64,000 bases of DNA from contig JAFAGM010000142.1 in NCBI GenBank assembly GCA_023422775.1, positions 62,001 through 126,000 of the forward strand, given 5' to 3'. The translations under genes were made by a program, and so were the position numbers. The stretch's first letter is position 1, and the number at the start of each line of letters is the position of its first letter. The stretch comes from Pseudomonadota bacterium. Lineage in GTDB: Bacteria > Pseudomonadota > Alphaproteobacteria > Rhizobiales > Xanthobacteraceae. Below the pieces are notes generated by a model that had not been told where the DNA came from, searched no databases, and worked only from the letters and a program-made list of their open reading frames with translations. This document shows, in pieces, positions 1 through 6,700 of the stretch.

Positions 1-9
1 AATTCATGT

Positions 10-165
10 TCAATCAGAACAAAGCCGATTATCAGCGACGATTGAGTGATGCAGCGCGCTAATATCCCTGCTATAACCACCGGATCGAAAATGCGTGACA
101 AAATCATTATACGCGCGTCGTTTAGTATCCTGATGCTCGTTTGGGTTGGTTATGTCGCTCTGCAC
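10..165 (-). CDS. Possible small phage protein (51 aa)
   Basis: A 51-codon frame with a GTG start lies just downstream of the primase-helicase stop. The product is hydrophilic with no motif I recognise, and I see no strong ribosome binding site. The frame can be extended upstream into the end of the primase gene, so the start is arbitrary. A competing 20-codon frame begins with ATG directly after the primase stop. Kept only because phage DNA is normally densely coded and this strand is coding here. Confidence 0.28.
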   Translation of the reverse strand: MQSDITNPNEHQDTKRRAYNDFVTHFRSGGYSRDISALHHSIVADNRLCSD

Positions 166-184
166 CTTGGATATCTCTAAACAT

Positions 185-2533
185 CTAGTATCCCTGCCAC
201 GCTGCAAAATCTTCAACACGCGCGTTTCGATCCATTGCATAGAGATCGGCACGCGTGTCTTTGTTTTCGCTGAAATACGGGCGCGGCGCACGTCCGATCA
301 GATGATAGCCCAACACTTCGCAAATCGCCCCTAGCGTCTTCGCTGATACGCTCCGGGTAGGCGTCCCCTTGATCCGGTTGGCTACCGCCTGCGAACTAAT
401 CCAGCCGCCCCGGAAGCCCGGCAAGCCATCCTGTATCGCTTCTAGGATAGCAATCTCAACCGGCCCGCGAGACTGCCGCACCGCCTCATGTGTTGACGTC
501 GTGTTAGGCGCACGCATGGGGACGGCCCCGCGTTCGATCGGGTAGTTCATGAGCCAGTGCGTCACGTAGGCGTCACCACCATTGCGCGCCCAATCGTACA
601 GCCCGGCGAAATACTGTTCGGTCATGCCGCGTTGTTGCAAGTCGCTGGCGTTCTGAATTGCGGAATAGAAGATAGCAAAACGACGGCTGTTTTTGTTGAT
701 CGGGATCGCGTCCTTATAATTGCTATAGAACATCCAATTCGCAAAGTTGTCTTCGATATCCTGATCGATGCCCTTTGCCTGAATTTCAATTGTTTCTTCC
801 GATATCATCGGCTTTAGGATTTCGATCATGTCGCGCTTTTCGTCAACCTTGATTTCATCAACCAAGATGAAAAGCCGGGACCGCATCCACGCGTTGAACT
901 TCGAACCGCTTTCGATCAATTCTTGCGCCTTGGGGAAATAAGCATACGGCGCACCAACCGCGTTCGTCATCACGCGCTTGATTAGACCTTTGCCGACGCC
1001 TTCAACCGATTGAATGAGCGGTGCCCATGGAATTTTATAACCGGGATACTTCACGCAATGGGCGAGATAATCGAACAGAATTTTTCGATCAACATCCCAA
1101 GGCAACACCATTTCCATATTGCGAAGAAATGGTGAAATGTCCCCTGCCCTGCTATCGATGATGGCAGGTTTGTATGTGTTGACGCCTACGCGGCCTAACG
1201 CGTCCGTAATCAATTCGCCATGCGGCTTTGATGGCAGGAAACGAATGTGATCGGCTTTCGGAATTGTGTACAGTGTCGATCGCGTAGCCGCTTGCCAAGC
1301 TTCCGTTGTTTGCTTGCCGACACCATCAATAATGAATTTCTTTCCGCCATATGTTCCGTTGAATTTCGTGCTGTTCATGAACCGGCCGGACGGCGTTAAA
1401 ATTTCGCCCATGCGTTGAATGAAAACGCATCCCGCAAAATAGTCGCGCTGTTCGCTATCGGTTAGAAACTCTCCGGTCGGGACTGGAATTGATTGCGGCG
1501 CTTGCTGTTGCTCATGAGGCATTGGCGACGATGGTGCATCAGATGATTGCCGTTCAATTTCCGCTTTCTTCTCTCCGAAGATACGCAACGCGTGCAAGTT
1601 TCCGTTGCGCCGTTCCAGCGACGGCCAACCAACCTCTGTGTTGCGAATGCTGTTCCAATTCTTGCGAAGATATGCGGGCGTTGGTTTGCTGCCATCTTCA
1701 ACAACGTAGCGCATGCACCATTGCGCCCATGCCTCTATTAGCTGATCCTCTGTTGCCCAATTCCAAGCGGCTTGTTTCCATGCGCTTGTGAAGCTGATCC
1801 ATTCCGCGCGATCTAAATCGTTCGGATCAGTTTCATTCAATGCTTTAATGCACCAATCCCAACCGGGCGCTTGCAATTTCGGTTCGCCAAGTTCGTATCG
1901 TTCGCCCTGCCCGTCAATGACGTTGACGCCAGCTAGTGCGATTTCCAACACTGCCGGATCAATCGGGTTGCCATAACCCGGCAATGCCCAACAAGTAATC
2001 AAATGCGGCTGTTGCGGATTTTTAAGATGATAGAACCCCGGCAACCGTAAGACGCGCGATGGATCGATAATGGTCTTATCGCCATCAAACAAGGTCCGAA
2101 GTTTACGTTGTAATAAAGTGAAACCATCACGATTTCTGTGATAATGCGTTTGCCACCAAACATGAAACTTGCCCGGCGAACTTTGGACGGCGAACGATGG
2201 TGGCGGATTGAATTGCGTGGCACGTTCGTAATTCTGTTGGGCTGATAGAGTGTCAAGGTCTATTGCCTGACAACGGATTGCGTGAACATTTGCGATTTCA
2301 TATCGCCCCTGCCCGTCCATTTCATTCATTGTTATGAAGATGCCATAACCTTCATTGTTCCAAGCACACAACTCTTGCCAAAGATCAGGCAATCGCCCTC
2401 GCCTTGGTATCGCGGCAATATCCTTGCGCGTGTCGTGAATACATCTTGCGTCGATAACGACCGTGTTCGGATCAGCCTGTGTTAGAGCGGCGACGAACGC
2501 GAACGCCTGATCATAGCTTTGCATTATGATCAA
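185..2533 (-). CDS. Phage primase-helicase (RepB-like primase + DUF5906-type helicase)
   Basis: Two-domain replication protein expected to lay primers and unwind DNA at the phage fork. The N-terminal third carries the RepB_primase-like pattern: a GYGIFITMNE strand, an acidic AIDLD strand, SSPGKFHVWW and VLRLPGFYHLKNP. The C-terminal part carries a P-loop (EGVGKGL, near residue 510) followed by a VDEIK Walker-B-like strand near 560, as in the D5/DUF5906 class of superfamily 3 phage helicases. Length (about 780 aa) suits such fusions. The first codon may be the TTG at 2533, which overlaps the stop of the upstream HTH gene, or the ATG at 2524; both give essentially the same protein. It is coupled to the HTH gene on the same strand. 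Domain names are from memory of the families; the primase-helicase role is well supported. Confidence 0.88.
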   Translation of the reverse strand: MIIMQSYDQAFAFVAALTQADPNTVVIDARCIHDTRKDIAAIPRRGRLPDLWQELCAWNNEGYGIFITMNEMDGQGRYEIANVHAIRCQAIDLDTLSAQQNYERATQFNPPPSFAVQSSPGKFHVWWQTHYHRNRDGFTLLQRKLRTLFDGDKTIIDPSRVLRLPGFYHLKNPQQPHLITCWALPGYGNPIDPAVLEIALAGVNVIDGQGERYELGEPKLQAPGWDWCIKALNETDPNDLDRAEWISFTSAWKQAAWNWATEDQLIEAWAQWCMRYVVEDGSKPTPAYLRKNWNSIRNTEVGWPSLERRNGNLHALRIFGEKKAEIERQSSDAPSSPMPHEQQQAPQSIPVPTGEFLTDSEQRDYFAGCVFIQRMGEILTPSGRFMNSTKFNGTYGGKKFIIDGVGKQTTEAWQAATRSTLYTIPKADHIRFLPSKPHGELITDALGRVGVNTYKPAIIDSRAGDISPFLRNMEMVLPWDVDRKILFDYLAHCVKYPGYKIPWAPLIQSVEGVGKGLIKRVMTNAVGAPYAYFPKAQELIESGSKFNAWMRSRLFILVDEIKVDEKRDMIEILKPMISEETIEIQAKGIDQDIEDNFANWMFYSNYKDAIPINKNSRRFAIFYSAIQNASDLQQRGMTEQYFAGLYDWARNGGDAYVTHWLMNYPIERGAVPMRAPNTTSTHEAVRQSRGPVEIAILEAIQDGLPGFRGGWISSQAVANRIKGTPTRSVSAKTLGAICEVLGYHLIGRAPRPYFSENKDTRADLYAMDRNARVEDFAAWQGY

Positions 2534-2727
2534 CCGCCATTCACTTGCTGATTAGCGGTGCGTGGTTTGAGCCATTCGTTGATATCGTCAACGTGCCAGC
2601 GCGGCGGGTTGCTGTTGGGGTGCGGTTGAACGTTGAAGCGTCCGGACTGCTGCCACTTGTAAAGCGTCCGACGCGTTACGTCAGCTTTGCGCGCGACGGC
2701 GCTAAAAGTTAACAAGATTTCGGACAT
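2530..2727 (-). CDS. Small helix-turn-helix DNA-binding protein (MerR/AlpA type)
   Basis: A 65-residue protein whose middle (FSAVARKADVTRRTLYKWQ) is a clear helix-turn-helix, followed by a short winged segment ending in WHVDDINEWLK, as in excisionase-like HTH_17 proteins. It is the first gene of the leftward primase transcript and overlaps it by four bases. A perfect 10-bp palindrome lies 17 bases upstream of its start (2744-2753), so autoregulation or control of the divergent small-gene operon is plausible. A second excisionase-like gene lies beside the integrase at 34.2 kb, so this one is more likely a regulator or replication accessory than the excisionase. That last point is inference. 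Confidence 0.75.
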   Translation of the reverse strand: MSEILLTFSAVARKADVTRRTLYKWQQSGRFNVQPHPNSNPPRWHVDDINEWLKPRTANQQVNGG

Positions 2728-2874
2728 TTCACCCCCGCCGACCGTCTATAGACCGACGTATCTGCTTCGCTTAACCATCGTCAACAGCAAAAGTATCCAC
2801 CTTTAAACATTTCTGTTGACCACTTGGTGCAAATCAGATTTTGCTACATTGACCATGGCAGGGGATCAGTTCCT
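2728..2874. promoter_or_regulatory. Divergent promoter/operator region
   Basis: This 147-base spacer separates the leftward HTH-primase genes from the rightward small-gene train. It holds a perfect 10-bp palindrome GTCTATAGAC at 2744-2753. On the - strand, TTGACG followed after 17 bases by ATACGT could serve the HTH gene. A GGGGAT-type ribosome binding site precedes the ATG at 2875. The promoter calls are by eye only. Confidence 0.45.
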
Positions 2875-3219
2875 ATGTTCGGAACCGTGATTATGAGCGC
2901 TGCGTTGATCGTTCTTTCGATCACCGTAGTTCTACTGATGCGTGGCAACCGGCAATTTCGACGGATGCTTAACGAATATCATCAGATTTGCGAAAATTGG
3001 GAAACCGAATTCGCTAAAGTTAATGGCGTTTCTTCTGAATTTTTGAACGCTTGCCGATTACTTGCCATTCATCGTAACGGGCGACTTAACGTTTTTACTT
3101 TTGCCCGCAACGATGACGTTTTCAGCATCGAAACCATGGGCCTTCTATCGGACAACGTTGAAGAATGGCGCAAGCAAGCCGGTCTTTCATCCGACCAAAG
3201 GCGGGGCTTGACGCAATGA
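2875..3219 (+). CDS. Small phage membrane protein (114 aa)
   Basis: First gene of a rightward train of small genes. Residues about 4-22 form one hydrophobic segment (ending VLLMRGN) followed by basic residues, which suggests a single membrane helix with the rest in the cytoplasm. The remaining 90 residues are hydrophilic and unrecognised. I chose the ATG at 2875 because AGGGGAT sits at proper spacing before it; a TTG 51 bases upstream is possible but less convincing. The stop overlaps the next start as ATGA. Its promoter-proximal place suggests early expression; the function is unknown. Confidence 0.65.
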   Translation: MFGTVIMSAALIVLSITVVLLMRGNRQFRRMLNEYHQICENWETEFAKVNGVSSEFLNACRLLAIHRNGRLNVFTFARNDDVFSIETMGLLSDNVEEWRKQAGLSSDQRRGLTQ

Positions 3220-3500
3220 TTAGGGTTAGTGTCCACTTGATCAGCGCTGTTGACCATAGCGTGACCGAATTAGCCCGCATGGATATCGTCAACGACGGAA
3301 CGGGGGACTTCAAAAAGCGACATTATGACGGGCAAGCCTATGTTTATGACGGCGTTTCCTACATAGGACGCAGCACCAAGGCGCTAGACCGCGCAACGCC
3401 GTCAAAGACTGGCCGCATCGTCAATTGGCCAAGTGAAAGATTGCATATCTGGAACTTGGTTCGGGCGATGCTATCCAACATGGGTTACAACAACCAATGA
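3216..3500 (+). CDS. Hypothetical phage protein (94 aa)
   Basis: Starts at an ATG overlapping the previous stop (ATGA) and ends in another ATGA overlap with the 32-codon gene that follows, so it is translationally coupled on both sides. The N-terminus (ISAVDHSVTELARMDIVNDG) and a short YDGVSYIGRS segment look like a small beta-rich fold. I do not recognise the family. A longer reading from 3165 exists but would run 51 bases back into the previous gene. Confidence 0.65.
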   Translation: MIRVSVHLISAVDHSVTELARMDIVNDGTGDFKKRHYDGQAYVYDGVSYIGRSTKALDRATPSKTGRIVNWPSERLHIWNLVRAMLSNMGYNNQ

Positions 3501-3595
3501 TCATGCTTGCGTTGAAAGTATGGATCATCATCAACATGGCCATACTCGCCATTGCACTTTGCCAACCACTAAGCGACAAAGAGGAACAGCGATGA
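3497..3595 (+). CDS. 32-aa single-pass membrane peptide
   Basis: A 33-codon frame shares ATGA overlaps with both neighbours: its start overlaps the stop at 3500 and its stop overlaps the start at 3592. Residues about 8-22 (VWIIINMAILAIALC) are a compact hydrophobic helix, and the tail SDKEEQR is charged. The tight coupling on both sides is the main evidence that it is translated, since it is too short for normal gene callers. Small phage membrane peptides of this kind often act on the host envelope or on superinfection, but no function can be assigned here. Confidence 0.55.
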   Translation: MIMLALKVWIIINMAILAIALCQPLSDKEEQR

Positions 3596-4023
3596 ACATA
3601 CTTGAGGAAACGAAATCGACGGCGGCGCGGTTTCTTGCCGAACACGAAGCGATGAAATTGGAGTTGGAAACCGCAAGACTGACGCTTGACGATCAGCGCA
3701 AGGAAATCGAAAAGCTGGATGCGACAATTGCGATGCAGCGGGACGCGCTCGCGCAAGCCAACGCGGACAAAAATACATATCTTCAATATTCGTTTGAACT
3801 AGCAGCACAGTTGCAGTTCATCGTTGCCGGATCAGCGCGGGCGCTGATGATCGCCGCGAACATCCGCAGCAAGATCGCTGGGCAGGCGTCCGAAATCCCG
3901 CCTGTGCCCGGCGCTGATATCGCCGAATTGAACGATATCATTCACCGCCTCGGTGAACACGCGGGCGATGCCAACGGCGCGCAGCCGTCCGCCGCGTCGT
4001 TGTTGCTGAAACTGGCGAGTTAG
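3592..4023 (+). CDS. Coiled-coil phage protein (143 aa)
   Basis: Residues about 1-65 are rich in E, K, A and L with heptad-like spacing (KLELETARLTLDDQRKEIE), predicting a coiled coil. The remainder is alanine-rich with an ADIAELNDIIHRLGEH helix. The ATG at 3592 is chosen because it overlaps the stop of the 32-codon gene; a longer reading from 3433 would swallow that gene. No enzymatic motif is visible. Role unknown; an oligomeric accessory factor is a guess. Confidence 0.65.
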   Translation: MNILEETKSTAARFLAEHEAMKLELETARLTLDDQRKEIEKLDATIAMQRDALAQANADKNTYLQYSFELAAQLQFIVAGSARALMIAANIRSKIAGQASEIPPVPGADIAELNDIIHRLGEHAGDANGAQPSAASLLLKLAS

Positions 4024-4025
4024 TC

Positions 4026-4184
4026 ATGGCGTCAAAACTTAGAGACGACGCAACGACCGTCATCAACAAGCGATCGGAAGCGGCAAGCTTGGAAATGATT
4101 GCCAAGCGATTGCGCGAGGAAGCGGACGCGATCGAACGCAAATTGATTGCACGCCGTTTGCGAGCCCTTTCACGGAGAAAGTAG
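4026..4184 (+). CDS. Small basic phage protein (52 aa)
   Basis: Starts two bases after the previous stop. The product is a short, strongly basic, apparently all-helical protein ending in a run of arginines and lysines (RRLRALSRRK). It could bind nucleic acid, but no family is recognised. The co-linear position and tight spacing in the small-gene train support it. Confidence 0.55.
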   Translation: MASKLRDDATTVINKRSEAASLEMIAKRLREEADAIERKLIARRLRALSRRK

Positions 4185-4191
4185 CGGCCCA

Positions 4192-4374
4192 ATGGTGAAG
4201 ATCATCAACCGGGATGACCGGCTAATGGTTTTCAACGGGAATACAGTTCTCGGGTACGTTGAAGACGGCAAACTGTACGGATTAGACCGCGACGGATACG
4301 CGGTCGAAATCTGCCATATCGACAACAACAACGAGATAGCGACAAAGTTTGAAACGTGGCGGGCAACGCAATGA
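4192..4374 (+). CDS. Hypothetical phage protein (60 aa)
   Basis: Begins at the ATG seven bases after the previous stop and overlaps the next gene by ATGA. The sequence alternates hydrophobic and polar residues (DRLMVFNGNTVLGYVEDGKL), suggesting a small beta barrel or hairpin. A longer frame from 4147 would overlap the preceding gene, so I prefer the short form. Function unknown. Confidence 0.6.
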   Translation: MVKIINRDDRLMVFNGNTVLGYVEDGKLYGLDRDGYAVEICHIDNNNEIATKFETWRATQ

Positions 4375-4670
4375 CCATCCGACCATTCACCCATGTATTG
4401 CGAAAAAACGGTTTTGAGTTGGATTTTCGCAGCCGCAGCGGCGGAACAACCGTGACGCAATTTAAGAAACGCTCGGGCAATCGAGAATTGCACGTTCAGC
4501 TTTGGGCTGATGGCAACCATCGCGTTTCTCACGGCACTTATTCAAAGATCAATGGTCGCGATTGTTTGCACGAAACCACAAGACCGACCGATTTCAAGAC
4601 GGTTGCGAAAATGAAAGCCGCCTTGGTGTTCGAATGGAATAGGTCATCAACTAAGGTCAAGGCGCGTTAA
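4371..4670 (+). CDS. Hypothetical phage protein (99 aa)
   Basis: ATGA overlap at the start; the next gene begins at the base after its stop. A basic, mixed alpha/beta protein with the pattern RNGFELDFRS ... GNRELHVQLWADGNHRVSHG, reminiscent of small phage proteins with a single sheet. The only conserved-looking features are two histidines in HRVSHG. No family assignment. Confidence 0.62.
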   Translation: MTIRPFTHVLRKNGFELDFRSRSGGTTVTQFKKRSGNRELHVQLWADGNHRVSHGTYSKINGRDCLHETTRPTDFKTVAKMKAALVFEWNRSSTKVKAR

Positions 4671-4913
4671 ATGGTAGGAATGATAGTAGCCAACCAAATA
4701 CAAGCGATGTTCGGCGAGCCGAAACGTTGGAAGACCGATGACGGCATTCTATGGGCCGAAAACGATTTTCTAAAGATGGCCTATGTGGTGCTTGATCCGA
4801 AACTAGACGAAATCAAATCGTCCGGGCTTGCCGTTCGTAACGGCATTTTTGTCAAACCAATCACCGCAGAACAAGCAAAGCTTTGGGATGATTGCGAATG
4901 CCGCCCGAACTAG
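4671..4913 (+). CDS. Hypothetical phage protein (80 aa)
   Basis: Directly abuts the previous stop and overlaps the next frame by 16 bases. It contains a short WKTDDGILWAENDFLKMAYVV stretch and ends in CECRPN. No motif is recognised. Retained because of the uninterrupted co-directional packing of the train. Confidence 0.58.
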   Translation: MVGMIVANQIQAMFGEPKRWKTDDGILWAENDFLKMAYVVLDPKLDEIKSSGLAVRNGIFVKPITAEQAKLWDDCECRPN

Positions 4914-5080
4914 AACTAGACGAACGTTGGTTCGAAGTGATCGCACGCAACGAAAAAACGGTCATGACTAGGCATCGCATCACCGGGAACCTAGCGCTAT
5001 GGCGACTGCAATGGCGTTGCAATGACGACTATCCGCCCGGCTTTGCTGCCGACGCATGGGCGGCTTTTTTGAACGGTTAA
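4898..5080 (+). CDS. Hypothetical phage protein (60 aa)
   Basis: Overlaps the preceding gene by 16 bases from its ATG; a TTG six bases earlier could also initiate. The protein is acidic at its N-terminus (ELELDERWFE) and tryptophan-rich in the middle (WRLQWRCNDDYPPGFAADAW). No family recognised. Confidence 0.5.
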   Translation: MPPELELDERWFEVIARNEKTVMTRHRITGNLALWRLQWRCNDDYPPGFAADAWAAFLNG

Positions 5081-5125
5081 GCGAGCGAACCGTAATTCAA
5101 TCGCTTGAAATAACGGGAGTGCTCC

Positions 5126-5281
5126 ATGGGAAAGAAAATGACCAAAGAACAATATCGCAAGGCTGGGCAATCGCATTTGAAATACATGCGCGAATTGCTC
5201 ATGGAGCACGGTGACGATGCAAAGTTAGAACTTCATGCGGATCATATGCGCGCGTTGCTTGCGGCAGCATCGCAGAAGTAA
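5126..5281 (+). CDS. Hypothetical phage protein (51 aa)
   Basis: Last gene of the rightward train. A good ribosome binding site (GGGAGT) lies seven bases before the ATG. The product is helical and charged (KMTKEQYRKAGQSHLKYMRE) with no recognised motif. It ends six bases before a strong hairpin that closes the transcript. Confidence 0.6.
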   Translation: MGKKMTKEQYRKAGQSHLKYMRELLMEHGDDAKLELHADHMRALLAAASQK

Positions 5282-5286
5282 TTTTA

Positions 5287-5308
5287 GCCGGGGCGCGAAT
5301 GCCCCGGC
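5287..5308. terminator. Bidirectional terminator hairpin
   Basis: Perfect 8-bp GC-rich stem GCCGGGGC/GCCCCGGC around a six-base loop, preceded by ATTTTA and followed by ATTACT. It sits exactly between two convergent transcripts (stops at 5281 and 5310). Confidence 0.8.
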
Positions 5309-5309
5309 A

Positions 5310-5588
5310 TTACTCTAAGCCACCGAGATACTTTTTCCGTTCTCTAGGCGACATTTCCGCAACGGCCGGATGGGCGCTGGCGAGCAATTGCACGATCACC
5401 TTTGCATTGCCGACATGGACGGCGTACCGGGCAACATCCAGTTGCAGCAAATCGCTACTTCCGAAATGATACAGAATGGCGCTGTGCGAAAGGTCTAGCT
5501 CCCGGCCGATCGCGCGGGCCGTAGCGTAGGGCCATAGCTGTACGCCGGTTTCGAGAATGCGTTTTTTCACTTCGTCTGAATGGGCCAT
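5310..5588 (-). CDS. TetR-like helix-turn-helix phage protein
   Basis: Residues about 5-50 follow the TetR N-terminal pattern: a first helix (VKKRILETGVQLW), then ATARAIGRELDLSHSAILYHFGS, which closely resembles the TetR recognition helix plus LYYHFxxK segment. The protein stops at about 92 residues, so the large TetR ligand domain is missing. It may therefore be a minimal DNA-binding protein. I use the ATG at 5588, two bases after the upstream stop; an ATG at 5627 would add 13 residues and overlap the upstream nuclease gene. It is the last gene of the leftward enzyme operon. Confidence 0.65.
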   Translation of the reverse strand: MAHSDEVKKRILETGVQLWPYATARAIGRELDLSHSAILYHFGSSDLLQLDVARYAVHVGNAKVIVQLLASAHPAVAEMSPRERKKYLGGLE

Positions 5589-5589
5589 T

Positions 5590-5988
5590 TCATAATTGCC
5601 GTATGATAGATGGAATGTCTTTTTCATCGGTTACAAACCCTGCAAAACCGCCCGCTTCACGCACAATCGCATGAAACTTGGCTTGAGCGTTGGCGCGTTC
5701 ATCGGATGGTTTATGCGTCCAATTGGACGGCTTGACCTCTAGGGCAGTAAACACGCCGAGCCTTACCCACGCATTAGCACTAGCTAACCACGCTGTCACC
5801 GGGGTTAGGCCAATAATGTCGCTTGACTTTACCGCCGCATTAAGTGATGCGCTTGAATTTGCGAGACCGTAGCGAATCCAACGGCCCTTTTCATCTTGAA
5901 AAGCGCCTGAATTATTCCGCCAAGCGTGCCCCCCTAAACTCGCCATTGCTAACATCGTGCGTTGTAGAACCACCGCTTCACTTGACAT
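5590..5988 (-). CDS. VRR-NUC-like (PD-(D/E)XK) nuclease
   Basis: About 132 residues with a compact restriction-fold core: DIIGLTP, then FTALEVKPSNW (the ExK of the PD-(D/E)XK site), then RANAQAKFHAIVREAGGFAGFVTD, the QxxF helix and last strand typical of phage VRR-NUC proteins. These cut branched or single-strand/duplex junction DNA and are commonly placed beside a DEAD-box helicase, as here. The ATG at 5988 overlaps the upstream stop by one base (TAATG); the same frame extends further 5-prime but only into the neighbouring gene. Confidence 0.75.
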   Translation of the reverse strand: MSSEAVVLQRTMLAMASLGGHAWRNNSGAFQDEKGRWIRYGLANSSASLNAAVKSSDIIGLTPVTAWLASANAWVRLGVFTALEVKPSNWTHKPSDERANAQAKFHAIVREAGGFAGFVTDEKDIPSIIRQL

Positions 5989-6470
5989 TATAAAACCCTC
6001 CAACCTTTTGTAGTTCTGCGGCGATTTGACACGATTAGAGATACAGCACATTGAATTAAATCGAAACGTCGTTGCAATTCGTATTGTGTACAAACCACGT
6101 ATCCGTGTTGTGGATGAACGAAAACATAGAGTTGCGTTTTATGTTTTCCGATATGTCTAGCAGACATTTTAGCGCGAGTTTCCGCTGATGCCTTCGAACC
6201 TGTTCGCGCAACTCTAATTCGATTTCGGGCATTTTGTGAATGTGTTTTTCCGAACATCGGGTTGCCCAACCCGGCCATTTTCACACTCATTTTTGCACGA
6301 TTTTCAAGAATGCAAATTTCGTAATTTGGATTTGCTTTGACAACTTCATTCCATGCTTTACTGCGGCTACTCCGATCCATCGGGCGCTTCGGTAATCCCA
6401 TTCCGATATAGAATATTCCTCGCCCTTGAACGCGATGGAAATAGACGCAATGATTTGTTTCGGAACTCAT
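5988..6470 (-). CDS. GIY-YIG/NUMOD3 endonuclease-like protein, apparently internally deleted
   Basis: A 160-residue protein whose first 55 residues resemble the start of a GIY-YIG nuclease: VYFHRV (GIY strand), GIFYIGMG (YIG strand), then RSSRSKAWNEVVKANPNYEI with the basic residues that follow. From about residue 56 the text jumps to NRAKMSVKMAGLGNPMFG and a second NUMOD3-like unit (HSQNARNRIRVARTG ... SAETRAKMS), a DNA-binding repeat found in homing endonucleases. The roughly 40 residues that normally carry the catalytic glutamate and the LVNLTDGG segment are absent. It is probably a free-standing homing endonuclease relic inside the replication operon, perhaps still DNA-binding. Start: ATG at 6470, overlapping the upstream gene by four bases. 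Confidence 0.72.
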   Translation of the reverse strand: MSSETNHCVYFHRVQGRGIFYIGMGLPKRPMDRSSRSKAWNEVVKANPNYEICILENRAKMSVKMAGLGNPMFGKTHSQNARNRIRVARTGSKASAETRAKMSARHIGKHKTQLYVFVHPQHGYVVCTQYELQRRFDLIQCAVSLIVSNRRRTTKGWRVL

Positions 6471-6700
6471 TGCGTCACCCGTTTACGATAGATTTCCATT
6501 AAATCCGCACGGTTTGGAACTCGAAAGAACGCCAAAACCATTTCGTTCATCGCAACGTCACAATCGGTGCAAACCGGAACCCATCGATTATCAATAGCGC
6601 AGCAATTCCATTGATAAGCTGCAGACTTTCCACAAACGCATTTAACGCGAGTTATACCACGTTCTGTGTATGGTTTCTTACGACCAATCACGACAACCAT
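6467..6700 (-). CDS. Small zinc-ribbon-like phage protein (77 aa)
   Basis: Contains C-x-C in VKCVCGK, then paired cysteines in QWNCCAI and VCTDCD, spaced as in small zinc-ribbon proteins common in phage replication operons. The basic N-terminus (RKKPYTERGITR) is also typical. It overlaps the helicase stop by 13 bases and the GIY-YIG gene start by four, so it is translationally coupled. Molecular role unknown; nucleic-acid binding is likely. Confidence 0.65.
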   Translation of the reverse strand: MVVVIGRKKPYTERGITRVKCVCGKSAAYQWNCCAIDNRWVPVCTDCDVAMNEMVLAFFRVPNRADLMEIYRKRVTQ

